A stretch of DNA of 43,989 nucleotides from an uncultured Myxococcales bacterium (GTDB lineage Bacteria > Myxococcota_A > UBA9042). Location of the stretch: the NCBI GenBank assembly GCA_903929795.1, contig CAIYWC010000150.1, positions 1 through 43,989 on the forward strand. Direction: 5' to 3'. The position numbers and the translations under genes were made by a program. Position 1 is the stretch's first letter, and each line of letters opens with the position of its first letter. Shown piece by piece: positions 15,300-25,606 of the stretch. The notes below the pieces were generated by a model. The model was not told the DNA's origin, ran no database searches, and saw only the letters and a list, made by a program, of their open reading frames with translations.

Positions 15300-18200
15300 C
15301 TATTTGACAAAAAGCGTGACGTTGTCGATGCCGAAGCTCTCCTGGTCCGGCGTCTGGTCCAGCGTGCTCGTGGCCGTCAGCGTCGCGGTCGCCGCCGTGT
15401 GCGCGCCGACCCACGGCGTGCCCATGTCCCACTCGTCATCCTGATAGTCCCATCGGCCGCACTTGTTATTGAAGCCCATTGTCCATTCATTTCCAGGGCT
15501 TTGCTCCGACCAGATCTGCTTGCCATCCAGCTGCACGATCGCCCACTGGCTGCTCCAGGCGTCCAGGCGGATGTATTGCATCCAGGCTTTGGCCTGCGTG
15601 TGCGGCGGCGCGGCGACGGTCTTCGACGGCGCGGCGCCTTTGCCGAACTCATTGTAACCGCCCAAAATATTTCCATAGTTTCCGCAGCTTTGCACCGTGC
15701 CCACGCTCCAGCCGCCTTGGCTCTTCTCAAAATCGTCCGAGATGAGGCGCGTCCAGCCGCCGTTCTTCATGTCGCAATAGTACTGGCCGGCGGTGCCGGT
15801 GAAGTTGAGCCAGTACGTGCCGTCGGCGCTCTTGGGCAGGGCCTGGAAGATGGCGAGGCACGAGATCGCCGGTGCACCGGGGCCGCTGCCGAGCGTGCCG
15901 CACACGGTGCCGTCGCCGACCAGCCCGGCGGGGCACGCGCAGGTGAAGCTGCCCGGCGTGTTGGTGCACACGGCGTTGACGGCGCAGTTGTTCTTGCCGG
16001 TCGCGCACTCGTTGATATCGCTGCAGGTTTTGCCGTCGCCCGTGTAGCCGGCGATGCACGTGCACGTGAAGCTGCCGACCGTGTTGGCGCACGTCGCCGT
16101 GGCGGCGCAACCCGCTGTGCCGAGCGCGCATTCATCGACGTCGCTGCACACGCCATTTTGCGGTGTGTAGCCGGTCGGGCACAGCGTGCAGTCGAGCTGG
16201 CCGGTGGCGTCCATGTTGCACAGGCCGTTGGCGCCGCAGACGCCGGGCTGCGTGACGCAGAGGTCCTCGAAGATCGCGAAATCGTCCACGAACCAGCCGA
16301 CGTTGGCGTCCCCGTCGCACGCGCCGGCGAAGCTGAAGCGGAACTGCACCTTGTGGCCGGCCCAGGCGGTGCTGCTGTAGCTGACCTTGACCCACGCGGT
16401 CCCGCCGGCGACGTTGCCGAGGTCGGTGAAGCCGCCGCCGTCGATTTGCACGGCGACGCTGGCGGTCTTGCTGCCGGTCCAGGTGCCGTTGCTGTAGAAC
16501 GTGACCTTGGTGGTCGTGCCGGTGGCCATGCTGGACAAATCGACGCTGGGCGAGGTCACGGACGCGCTGAGCGCGGTTTGGCCGCTGCCGCACTGCAAGT
16601 CCGTGCCGTTGTTGATGTTCATCGTGCACGCCTTAGACTGCGCGGCGGGAACCGCGGGCGTGGCGTCAAAGCCCCACTTGACCCACGTCGCCGGGCTCAG
16701 CGCGTCGGAGCGCTGCCACAAGTCCAGGCTGCCCGAGCCGCAGTTGAACGGCTCCGCGTAGCTGCTGGAGATCTGGCACACGTCGCCGCTCAGCGGCTTG
16801 TTGATGCAGCCGAGCACCGGGTCGCAGCTGTCGGCAGTGCACGCGAACCCATCGTCGCACGAAAGCGGTGTGCCGGCGCAGCTGCCGGTGGCGCAGCTGT
16901 CCCCGCCCGTGCATGCGTTGCTGTCGTTGCACGCGGCGGTGTTTGGCGCGTACGCGCAGCCGGCGACGGGGTCGCAGCTGTCGGTTGTGCACGGATTGCT
17001 GTCGTCGCAGCCCAGCGTGCCCTGCGGCGTGCAAGCGGTCGCCGCGCAGAGGTCGCCGGTCGTGCAGACATTGTTGTCATCGCAGCCCTTGCCGTCGTTT
17101 TGTGGCGCGAATTTGCAGACCGCGTCGGCGGGATCGCAGGTCATCACGCGGCACAGCGTGTCGCCGGACGGATCGCAGTTCACGATTGTTACCGGATTGA
17201 TTTTGCAGACATACGGCGCAGACGCCTTGGCGCAATACAGCGTGCCGTTGCACTTGTTGCCGTCCTCGTACTTGGCGCAATCGGTGTCGCTCTGGCAGTC
17301 GCACGTATTGGTGGTTCCGGAGGCGCAGCTGCCGTCTTTGCACGTGTCGCCGGTGGTGCAGGCGTCGCCGTCGTCGCAGGCCGCGGTGTTGTTCACGTGC
17401 TGGCAACCCAGCGTGCTGTCACAGGAATCGGTCGTGCACGCGTTGGCGTCGTCGCAGTTGACGGCGGTGCCGCTGCACTTGCTGGCGGCGCAGGCATCGT
17501 TGGCGGTGCACAGGTCGCCGTCGTCGCAGGTGGCGGTGGTCGGCGTGGCGAGGCAGACGCCAGCCACGCACGCGTCGCTGGTGCAACCGTTCTTGTCGTC
17601 GCACATTGCGCCGGGGCCGCTCTGGATGCCGTCGTCGGTCACGCCGTTGCAGTCGTTGTCGATGTTGTCGCAGATTTCCGTCACGGCGACGGGCGCGCTG
17701 CACGCGCTCAGGCCCGCGGCGCTGCACGCGCGCGTGCCGCTGCAGCCGGTGATGGTGCTGCCATCGGCGGCCAGCTTGCTGCTGGCGCACGTCGTCGTTG
17801 CGTCGGCGGCGATGGCGAGCGCGCTGCAGGTGCAGGTGTTGGTCTTGGGCCGGCAAAACGTCGCGGTGTCGCCGTCGACGGTGTGCGAGCTCAAGCAGGT
17901 GTAGTCGCTCGGGCAATCCGCGTCGGTGACGCAAAAGTTGAGGCAGAACCAGCCGTTGGCGCCGTCCAATTCCGTCCCGGTGGGTGTGGTGCCCAAGCCG
18001 ACGCAGGCGATCTTGTCGACGCCCACGCTCGGGCACACGGTGGAGGTGGAGCAGGGCGCGCAGAGGTGCGGAAATTGCGGCGCGCAGACCGACTTGTCGT
18101 CTTCGGTGGTCAGCGTGTTGGGTCCGGGGATGCCGACGCACGTGGTGCCGGTGGCGCAAGCCGTGCCCGACAGGCAAGGCGCGAGGCACTGTTTGCCGTC

Positions 18201-18590
18201 CGCCGTGTCCGCGCAAATCGTCAGGCTGTTGCAGTCGGTGTCAACCGCGCACGGGCAGCCGGTTCCGCCGGGGCAGCTCGGGCCTGTGTCGGTTGTCGTG
18301 TCGCTGGCGGCGTCGCTGCCGGCGTCGGGTGCGAACGCGTCCGCGTCGGGGCCGATCAGCGCGTCCGTGCCCTGGACATCCAGCGGCGGCAATTCCCACG
18401 CACCGACGTCCGTTCCCGGACCGGCGTCGCTGCCCAGCCCGGAGTCGTCCAAACCATCGCCCACGCCGGAGTCATCGGTGCCGGCGAGAGCATCGTCGAC
18501 CAGCGTGGATTGGATCGCCACGTTGTCGCCACACGCTGCCAAGCCAAGGAGCAGGCCCAAACCGGCCGCGCGAAAAAACGCTGAATTCAT
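15300..18590 (-). CDS. large Cys-rich surface lipoprotein with EGF-like and fibrinogen-like modules
   Basis: A 1096-residue protein. The lipobox LAAC gives Cys20, followed by an Asp/Gly/Ala-rich linker to about residue 100. Residues of about 100-290 are irregularly Cys-rich (CPCAVDTDCNSLTIC). About 290-590 is a run of CDDxNxCTTDxCDPxxGC-type repeats common in Myxococcota surface proteins. A beta-sandwich of about 130 residues follows (SPSVDLSSMATGTTTKVTFY), then two calcium-binding-type EGF-like modules (DVDECALGTAGCAATATCAN; DINECATGKNNCAVNAVC). The C-terminus starts with a fibrinogen-like ADGTYWLNFTGTAGQYYCDM and ends in a Trp-rich sandwich. AGGA precedes the ATG. An adhesin or matrix role is inferred from the modules only. 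Confidence 0.88.
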   Translation of the reverse strand: MNSAFFRAAGLGLLLGLAACGDNVAIQSTLVDDALAGTDDSGVGDGLDDSGLGSDAGPGTDVGAWELPPLDVQGTDALIGPDADAFAPDAGSDAASDTTTDTGPSCPGGTGCPCAVDTDCNSLTICADTADGKQCLAPCLSGTACATGTTCVGIPGPNTLTTEDDKSVCAPQFPHLCAPCSTSTVCPSVGVDKIACVGLGTTPTGTELDGANGWFCLNFCVTDADCPSDYTCLSSHTVDGDTATFCRPKTNTCTCSALAIAADATTTCASSKLAADGSTITGCSGTRACSAAGLSACSAPVAVTEICDNIDNDCNGVTDDGIQSGPGAMCDDKNGCTSDACVAGVCLATPTTATCDDGDLCTANDACAASKCSGTAVNCDDANACTTDSCDSTLGCQHVNNTAACDDGDACTTGDTCKDGSCASGTTNTCDCQSDTDCAKYEDGNKCNGTLYCAKASAPYVCKINPVTIVNCDPSGDTLCRVMTCDPADAVCKFAPQNDGKGCDDNNVCTTGDLCAATACTPQGTLGCDDSNPCTTDSCDPVAGCAYAPNTAACNDSNACTGGDSCATGSCAGTPLSCDDGFACTADSCDPVLGCINKPLSGDVCQISSSYAEPFNCGSGSLDLWQRSDALSPATWVKWGFDATPAVPAAQSKACTMNINNGTDLQCGSGQTALSASVTSPSVDLSSMATGTTTKVTFYSNGTWTGSKTASVAVQIDGGGFTDLGNVAGGTAWVKVSYSSTAWAGHKVQFRFSFAGACDGDANVGWFVDDFAIFEDLCVTQPGVCGANGLCNMDATGQLDCTLCPTGYTPQNGVCSDVDECALGTAGCAATATCANTVGSFTCTCIAGYTGDGKTCSDINECATGKNNCAVNAVCTNTPGSFTCACPAGLVGDGTVCGTLGSGPGAPAISCLAIFQALPKSADGTYWLNFTGTAGQYYCDMKNGGWTRLISDDFEKSQGGWSVGTVQSCGNYGNILGGYNEFGKGAAPSKTVAAPPHTQAKAWMQYIRLDAWSSQWAIVQLDGKQIWSEQSPGNEWTMGFNNKCGRWDYQDDEWDMGTPWVGAHTAATATLTATSTLDQTPDQESFGIDNVTLFVK

Positions 18591-18744
18591 CGCAATTCCT
18601 TGTGTCGCGACCGCACATGGGCGGTTCTGCGCGCCCGTAAGATACCGGATTTTGGCCAGAGATGCATGTCACGCCTTGGCAAAATCGCGTCACTTGGGCG
18701 GATACACAAATCATGACAGTTCAGTGGCAAGGACGGCTCTAATT

Positions 18745-18783
18745 CCCGCCGCGCGATGTGCTGCGCGGACCGCCTGCGGCGGG
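18745..18783 (-). terminator. hairpin downstream of purN
   Basis: CCCGCCGC (18745-18752) pairs with GCGGCGGG (18776-18783), with a further CGCGC/GCGCG pairing possible inside. It lies 43-82 bp past the purN stop on the minus strand, followed by GAATTAG rather than a T-run. Terminator by position only. Confidence 0.35.
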
Positions 18784-18826
18784 GGAAGCGCCACGTGGCG
18801 AAAGCGCGCCTGCTGCCGGCGCTCAC

Positions 18827-19441
18827 TCAGCGGATCGGCTGACCGAGCTTCGCCGCGATCGCCCGGACCAGCAGCCCGTGCTCCGCGGCGTGCATCCGCG
18901 CCGTCAGGGCGTCGAGCGTTTCCCCCGGGGCGATCGGCACGGGCTCAACCGCCACGGGCGCGCCGGCATCCAGCGCCGCCACGACTTCATGCACCATCAC
19001 GCCGGTCCGGGAGATCTCGCCGCGCTGCGCCGCCTGCCAGGCCTGGCCGATCGCGTCCTTGCCGATGAATGCGCCGGGCAGCGCCGGGTGCAGGTTGATC
19101 GCGCGCCCGCTGAAAGTCCCGAGGAACGGCTCGCCGAGGATGAGCATCCAGCCCGCACAGACGACGAGATCCGGGTGTGCCGCCGCGACGGTTTGCGTGA
19201 GCCAGACGTCGAAATCCGCGCGTGTGCCGCCCTGCGCGCGCACGTCCGCCAGCGTCTGCGCCGCGGTGGCGATCCCGCGCGCTCGCGCCCGTTCCAGCGC
19301 GAGCGCGTCCGGGCGATGGCTGACCACCAGCACGACGCGCGCATCGAGCTGTCCGCGGTCGATCGCATCCAAAATCGCTTGCAGATTAGAGCCTTGCCCA
19401 GCGGCGAGCACGACGAGACGCGCGGTTCGGGACGGTGGCAT
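18827..19441 (-). CDS. purN: phosphoribosylglycinamide formyltransferase (GART), ADE8-like
   Basis: A 204-residue enzyme of purine synthesis that moves a formyl group from 10-formyl-THF to GAR. It has the N-terminal LAAGQGSNLQAILDAI phosphate-binding loop, VVCAGWMLILGEPFL, INLHPALPGAFIGKDAI with the catalytic Asn/His pair, and GVMVHEVVAALDAGAPVAV. The LHPALPGAF form and the GVMVHxV strand resemble fungal ADE8 proteins more than E. coli PurN (which reads NIHPSLLPKYPG), so this is a distinct branch. The ATG at 19441 is the first in the conserved frame. No other pur gene is in the window; it is divergent from the HD-GYP gene. Confidence 0.9.
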   Translation of the reverse strand: MPPSRTARLVVLAAGQGSNLQAILDAIDRGQLDARVVLVVSHRPDALALERARARGIATAAQTLADVRAQGGTRADFDVWLTQTVAAAHPDLVVCAGWMLILGEPFLGTFSGRAINLHPALPGAFIGKDAIGQAWQAAQRGEISRTGVMVHEVVAALDAGAPVAVEPVPIAPGETLDALTARMHAAEHGLLVRAIAAKLGQPIR

Positions 19442-19510
19442 CGGCGACTCCAGCGCGGCGGTGCGCGGCGGCGCCGGAGTCTACGCCTGCTGTGGGCCCG
19501 GCGGAATGGC

Positions 19511-19539
19511 TTGGCCGGGCCCGCGCTGCGTGGTAAGTT
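19511..19539 (+). promoter_or_regulatory. possible promoter of the GAF/HD-GYP gene
   Basis: TTGGCC (19511-19516), 17 bp, TAAGTT (19534-19539), ending 24 bp before the ATG at 19564. Weak -10 but the same layout as other promoters here. Confidence 0.3.
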
Positions 19540-19563
19540 CGCGCCCGTGGGGTGAACGCAGAG

Positions 19564-21159
19564 ATGGCTGAAGACAATCCGAAAACCGGTCAAACCGGGC
19601 AAATCGCGCTTGGCAATGTCACGGGGAGCTTTTTGGCCGTCACGCCGCAGAGCGAGACGGCACTGCGGCTGTCCGCGCTGTTGGATATCGCAAAAGTCCT
19701 GATTTCTGAGCGAGATTTGGACACGCTGCTGCAGAAGATTCTGCAGGAAGCTTCGCGCGTGGTGGACGCCGATCGCGGCTCGCTGTTCCTTGTCGATCGC
19801 GAGACCGGCGAGCTGTGGGCCAAGATCGCGCAGGGCATCGGCGGCGACCGCGAGATCCGCATTCCGGCGGGCGTTGGCATCGCCGGGCACGTCGCGAAGA
19901 CGGGTGAGACGGTCAAGCTGCGCAATGCGTACGATGACCCGCGGTTCAATCCGTCCGTCGATCGCGCGACCGGCTACCAGACGCGCTCGCTGATGGCCGT
20001 GCCGATGGTCGACATGCACGGCCAGATCGTCGGCGTCATCCAGGTGCTGAACAAGAAGCGCGGGCGGTTCACGCAAGACGACGCGGACGTGCTGGTGGCG
20101 CTGGGCGGGCAGGCCGCGGCGGCGATCGAGAATGCGCTGCTACACGAGGAAATCCAGAAGCTTTTCGAAGGCTTCGTGCAGGCGTCGGTGGTGGCGATCG
20201 AGTCGCGCGATCCGACCACGGCGGGTCACTCGGAGCGTGTTTCGCGGCTGACGCTGGGGCTGGCAGACGCCGTGGAGCTGGTCGGTTTGCCGCGCCATCT
20301 GGGGCTGAAATTCGGCCCGACCGAGCGCATGGAGATCCGCTACGCCGCGCTTTTGCACGACTTTGGCAAGGTCGGCGTGCGCGAGGACGTGCTGGTCAAG
20401 GCGCAAAAACTCTATCCGCACCAGCTGGCGCTGCTGCGTCACCGGTTCGACTACGCGCGGTCGAGCCTGGAGGCGGAGTCGCTGCGGCGTTGCGTATCGC
20501 TGCTGCTGGCGGGCGCGGATCCGACCGTCGTGCAGCGCGAACAGGAGGCGTTGGCGCGGCGAACGGCGGACCTGGACGCGCAGTTCGAGCTGATCCTGAC
20601 CTGTAACCGGCCGACCGTGCTGCAAGGCGGCAGCTTCGAGAGCCTGCTGCAGCTGCAACAGGCGACGTTCCTCGGCGCGGACGGCGAGCGCCAACCGCTG
20701 GTGACGGCTGAGGAAGTTGAGGTGCTGTCGATTCCCAAAGGCTCGCTGTCGCCCGACGAACGCCGCGAGATCGAGAGCCACGTGACGCACACGTTTCGCT
20801 TCCTGTCGCAGATTCCGTGGACGCGCAGCTTGAAGCGCGTGCCGGATATTGCCCACGGCCATCATGAAAAGCTGGACGGCCACGGCTACCCGCGCGGGCT
20901 GGCGGGCGACGCGATCTGCATCGAGGCGCGGATGATGGCGATCGCCGACATTTACGATGCGCTGACGGCGTCCGACCGGCCGTACAAGAAAGCCGTGCCA
21001 CACGAGATCGCGCTGCGGATCCTCGCAGATGAGGCGCGCGAGCAGAAGATCGACGGCGACCTGCTGGCGGTCTTTCGCGAGTCCGACGTGCCGCGGCGCG
21101 TCCTGGGCGTCGATGCGGTGCGGGCGAACAGCGGGCTGCGAACTTCCGGACTTTTCTAG
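19564..21159 (+). CDS. GAF domain / HD-GYP domain protein with insertion
   Basis: A 531-residue cytoplasmic protein. Residues of about 40-200 form a GAF sensor (SERDLDTLLQKILQEASRVV, GIAGHVAKTGETVKLRNAYDDPRF, LMAVPMVDMHGQIVGVIQVL). The rest is HD-GYP: AGHSERVSRLTLGL, LLHDFGKVGV with the HD pair, and HHEKLDGHGYPRGL followed by RMMAIADIYDALTASDRPYKKA. HD-GYP enzymes hydrolyse cyclic-di-GMP or related dinucleotides. About 163 residues separate HDxGK from HHExxxGxGYP, against roughly 55-60 usually, so about 100 extra residues are inserted. All metal-ligand motifs look present, so it may be active. The ATG at 19564 is preferred over GTG at 19552. Confidence 0.9.
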   Translation: MAEDNPKTGQTGQIALGNVTGSFLAVTPQSETALRLSALLDIAKVLISERDLDTLLQKILQEASRVVDADRGSLFLVDRETGELWAKIAQGIGGDREIRIPAGVGIAGHVAKTGETVKLRNAYDDPRFNPSVDRATGYQTRSLMAVPMVDMHGQIVGVIQVLNKKRGRFTQDDADVLVALGGQAAAAIENALLHEEIQKLFEGFVQASVVAIESRDPTTAGHSERVSRLTLGLADAVELVGLPRHLGLKFGPTERMEIRYAALLHDFGKVGVREDVLVKAQKLYPHQLALLRHRFDYARSSLEAESLRRCVSLLLAGADPTVVQREQEALARRTADLDAQFELILTCNRPTVLQGGSFESLLQLQQATFLGADGERQPLVTAEEVEVLSIPKGSLSPDERREIESHVTHTFRFLSQIPWTRSLKRVPDIAHGHHEKLDGHGYPRGLAGDAICIEARMMAIADIYDALTASDRPYKKAVPHEIALRILADEAREQKIDGDLLAVFRESDVPRRVLGVDAVRANSGLRTSGLF

Positions 21160-21309
21160 CGGACGAATTCGCGCTTAGCCCCGCTGGTTTTGGGTCGTTG
21201 GTTCAGCCGGCGCAAGGATTTCGGACCGTGAATTCGCAGCGTTTTGCGCGCCTGCTGAGCCGCGAAAAATTCCACGATTCAAACGGTTTGCCGGTGCGCC
21301 ACTTGTCGC

Positions 21310-21338
21310 TTGCCGCTGGGTCGGTGCGCCTGTAGGCT
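21310..21338 (+). promoter_or_regulatory. possible promoter of the MopE-repeat lipoprotein
   Basis: TTGCCG (21310-21315), 17 bp, TAGGCT (21333-21338), 30 bp before the ATG at 21369. GGTGCGCC occurs twice around it. Pattern match only. Confidence 0.35.
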
Positions 21339-21368
21339 CTGCGGCGGGCTACCCAGCCAGGAGTTGCC

Positions 21369-23264
<1,896 letters not shown>

Positions 23265-23333
23265 GCGCGGTGTGGCTCGCGGCTCGTCGCGCGCTGTCGT
23301 GCGCAATCGACGCGAGCGGGCTTCGCGGTCGAA

Positions 23334-24584
23334 CTACCGCCAAGCCAGATACGACCCGACGATCACCGCCAGCGCCACTGCGCCCAACAGCCACGGCAGC
23401 CATTTCGGCCGCGTCTGCGCGGGCAGCGCCTCGTATTCGACCGGCGGCGGCGGCACGGGCTTGCGCGGCGTCGCCTTCACGGTCAGCCGGGGCTGCGGCG
23501 CGGTTGGCTCCGGCGCAATCGGCGGTGCCGGCTTGATCTCGGCCGCCGGCGACGCCTTGGCGGGCTGCACGCTCCACGCCAACGTCGGCGCCTCGTCGTC
23601 CGGCACCATGACGTTGCGCACCAGCTCCAGCGTCGCCCGCAGCTCCCGCGCGCTCTGGAACCGATCCGCCGGTCGTTTCGCCAGCGTCCGCTCGATCGCG
23701 CTCCTGAGCCCGGGCGCCACGTGCAGCCGCGCGATCGCCGCCAGGTCCGGCACCGGCGCCAGCGCGTGGCCTTGCATCATCGCGAACGCAGTCTCCGCCT
23801 CAAACGGCGTCCGCCCAGACAGGCAGCGAAACAGGATGCAGCCCAGCGCGTACAGGTCCGCGCGGCCGTCGACGTCATCGCCCATGCACTGCTCCGGGCT
23901 CATGTACGCCGGCGTCCCCAGCGCGCGCCCATGCCCCGTCAGCGTCGACCCTTCCCGGCGCGCGATGCCAAAATCCAGCACCTTGATCAGCCGCTCGCCT
24001 TCGAATTCCGTCAGCATCAGGTTCGCTGGCTTCAGATCGCGGTGCACAAGGCCCTTGCCGTGCGCCTCGCTCAGCGCCTTGAGCGTCTGGATCGCCAGAT
24101 CCAGCGTCTCGTCCTGCGGCAGCGGCAGCCGTCGGGCCTCCAGCGCCAGCAGGCGATCTTCCAGCGTCTGGCCGTGCAGCAGCTCCATCGCCAGGAACAG
24201 CGCGCCGTTCTGGGTCTGGCCGACGTCAAACACCCGCACCGTGTTCGGGTGCCGCAGCGACGCGGTCAGCTCGGCTTCCTGATGAAAGCGCCGGATGTCG
24301 GTCTTCGGATCGTCGTCCGACGGCAGCAGCAGCTTGAGCGCGACCTGCTGGTGTGTGCCCGTGTGCTCGCCGGCATAGACCGCGCCAAAGCCGCCGCGGC
24401 CGATGAGCGCCGTGATGCGGTAGCGGCCGTTGACGACGTCACCGGAGCGCAGCGCGGTCGGATCGGCATACAAAGCGCGGCCTTCGACCGTTGCCGTGCC
24501 GTCGAACGGGCAATAGCCTTGGTCCGTCGAGCTCCCGCAGGACGGACACGTGCGGCGCACATCGCTTGTCGGATACTCGGCCAT
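23334..24584 (-). CDS. membrane-anchored Ser/Thr protein kinase with N-terminal zinc-ribbon-like motif
   Basis: A 416-residue Hanks-type kinase. The N-terminus has CPSCG and YCPFDG (Cys13, 16, 25), a ribbon-like element lacking a clear fourth Cys. The kinase core has the glycine loop IGRGGFGAVY, VALK with Lys84, LVHRDLKPANLML, KVLDFGIARR, and GTPAYMSPEQ. A Pro/Ala linker leads to one C-terminal membrane helix (WLPWLLGAVALAVIVGSYLAW) ending after two more residues, so the catalytic domain stays cytoplasmic with no external sensor. The ATG at 24584 has GAGG upstream and a promoter-like pair at 24606-24634. It is divergent from the SET operon and shares its 143-bp control region. Confidence 0.93.
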   Translation of the reverse strand: MAEYPTSDVRRTCPSCGSSTDQGYCPFDGTATVEGRALYADPTALRSGDVVNGRYRITALIGRGGFGAVYAGEHTGTHQQVALKLLLPSDDDPKTDIRRFHQEAELTASLRHPNTVRVFDVGQTQNGALFLAMELLHGQTLEDRLLALEARRLPLPQDETLDLAIQTLKALSEAHGKGLVHRDLKPANLMLTEFEGERLIKVLDFGIARREGSTLTGHGRALGTPAYMSPEQCMGDDVDGRADLYALGCILFRCLSGRTPFEAETAFAMMQGHALAPVPDLAAIARLHVAPGLRSAIERTLAKRPADRFQSARELRATLELVRNVMVPDDEAPTLAWSVQPAKASPAAEIKPAPPIAPEPTAPQPRLTVKATPRKPVPPPPVEYEALPAQTRPKWLPWLLGAVALAVIVGSYLAWR

Positions 24585-24605
24585 GGTGGGCAAACCTCGT
24601 TGGCT

Positions 24606-24634
24606 ACCGTGCCACGCGGCGCCGCGCTCGGCAA
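24606..24634 (-). promoter_or_regulatory. possible promoter of the kinase gene
   Basis: On minus, TTGCCG (24634-24629), 17 bp, CACGGT (24611-24606), 21 bp before the ATG. Same hexamer and spacing as the divergent promoter of the SET operon 40 bp away. Confidence 0.35.
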
Positions 24635-24672
24635 GCGATACGCAAGGGCACAGGATCTTCACAAGCTTCAAC

Positions 24673-24701
24673 TTGCCGTCGGCGCTGGGGTTGTGTACAC
24701 C
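24673..24701 (+). promoter_or_regulatory. possible promoter of the SET operon
   Basis: TTGCCG (24673-24678), 17 bp, TACACC (24696-24701), 26 bp before the GTG at 24728. It is back-to-back with the kinase promoter. Confidence 0.35.
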
Positions 24702-24727
24702 GCGCACGGCTACTCGCGGAGTTCCCA

Positions 24728-25156
24728 GTGTCATTCGCCCGTGTGACAGAAAATGCGTACGGAAAATCCTTGGTTGCAGCCGTTGACGTCGCGGCTGGTG
24801 TTGCCGTCGCGCGCTTTGAAGGCCCGCTGGTGCTATGGGATGCCGTTCCGGAGTCTGAGGTGCGCCACGCGCTGCTGATTGACGACACGCATTGGCTGAT
24901 TCCGCACACCGATGCGCGCTACGTGAACCACGCGTGCACGCCCAATTGTACAATCGACGACGCGCTCAATATCGTCACGACCGCGCCGGTTCCCGCGGGT
25001 GCCGAGTTCGCCATCAGCTACAATGACGCCCGCCGCAGCGAATTTCTCGCGCACCCTGAATCGTTCTTCTGGGACGCGCGTTGGAGCTTTGACTGTGCTT
25101 GTGGCGCGGCCAACTGTCAGGGTCGCATCGACGGGTATCGCTTGATTGACGACTGA
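24728..25156 (+). CDS. SET-domain protein (lysine methyltransferase-like) with post-SET cysteines
   Basis: A 142-residue protein that is little more than a SET domain. An N-terminal SFARVTENAYGKSLVAAVDV strand pair is followed by RYVNHACTPNCTIDD, the NHxCxPN pseudoknot motif, and GAEFAISYNDARR with the catalytic Tyr region. FDCACGAANCQGRIDGY is a CxCGxxxCxG post-SET cluster that would bind zinc. SET enzymes transfer methyl from SAM to protein lysine. The start is GTG 24728: GGAG lies six bases before it and the SET fold begins here, while upstream codons look non-coding. It is the first gene of a four-gene operon; the next starts 27 bp on. The target is unknown. Confidence 0.85.
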   Translation: MSFARVTENAYGKSLVAAVDVAAGVAVARFEGPLVLWDAVPESEVRHALLIDDTHWLIPHTDARYVNHACTPNCTIDDALNIVTTAPVPAGAEFAISYNDARRSEFLAHPESFFWDARWSFDCACGAANCQGRIDGYRLIDD

Positions 25157-25183
25157 AGCCATCGCCCTCAGAGGACGCCAAGA

Positions 25184-25558
25184 ATGTTGCATGTTGTGAA
25201 TACGCAAGGAAAAGGCCGCGGAGTCATCACGGACACCGCCATCGCCAAGGGCGCGACGATCGAGCGCACGCCGGTGCTCTTCATTCCCGCCGAACAGTGG
25301 CCGCACATTGAGCAGACGGTGTTTTACCACTACTGCTACTCGTGGGGTCCGGAGTCGCAACATGCGGCATTTGCTCTGGGTTTTGGCTCGCTTTACAACC
25401 ACAGCTACGATCCGGCGGCCGTCTACAAGAAGCATCTGGACACCGACGAGGTCGAGTTCATCGCGCTGCGCGACATCGCCGCGGGCGAGGAAGTGACCAT
25501 CAACTACAACGGCGATCCGACCGACTGCCAGCCGATGTGGTTTGGCGAAGTTCTGTAG
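25184..25558 (+). CDS. second, minimal SET-domain protein
   Basis: A 124-residue SET-only protein with a different sequence from its neighbour: GKGRGVITDTAIAKGATIER at the start, YHYCYSWGPESQHAAFALGF, then LYNHSYDPAAVYKKHLDTDE in place of NHxCxPN (no Cys) and GEEVTINYNGDP with the catalytic Tyr. It lacks the post-SET zinc cluster. This type is found as a stand-alone protein in many bacteria and its substrate is not established. The ATG at 25184 has AGAGGA before it. A paralogous pair of small SETs in one operon suggests either a heterodimer or two successive methylations. It is 27 bp after the first SET gene and 48 bp before the fusion gene. Confidence 0.87.
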   Translation: MLHVVNTQGKGRGVITDTAIAKGATIERTPVLFIPAEQWPHIEQTVFYHYCYSWGPESQHAAFALGFGSLYNHSYDPAAVYKKHLDTDEVEFIALRDIAAGEEVTINYNGDPTDCQPMWFGEVL

Positions 25559-25606
25559 CGTTTTCGCGCCTTTCACCGTCTGCTCACCTCCCGTCAGGAG
25601 CTCCTC

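Noticed and set aside
15399..18584. Very long plus-strand open frame opposite the large lipoprotein gene
   Set aside because: It is a Val/Ala/Arg-rich mirror of Cys-rich codons with no domain; the minus strand has signal peptide, EGF and repeat motifs.
21215..21235. Sixth copy of the dispersed element (ATTTCGGACCG)
   Set aside because: Only about ten bases match and the hairpin and flanking conserved blocks are missing.
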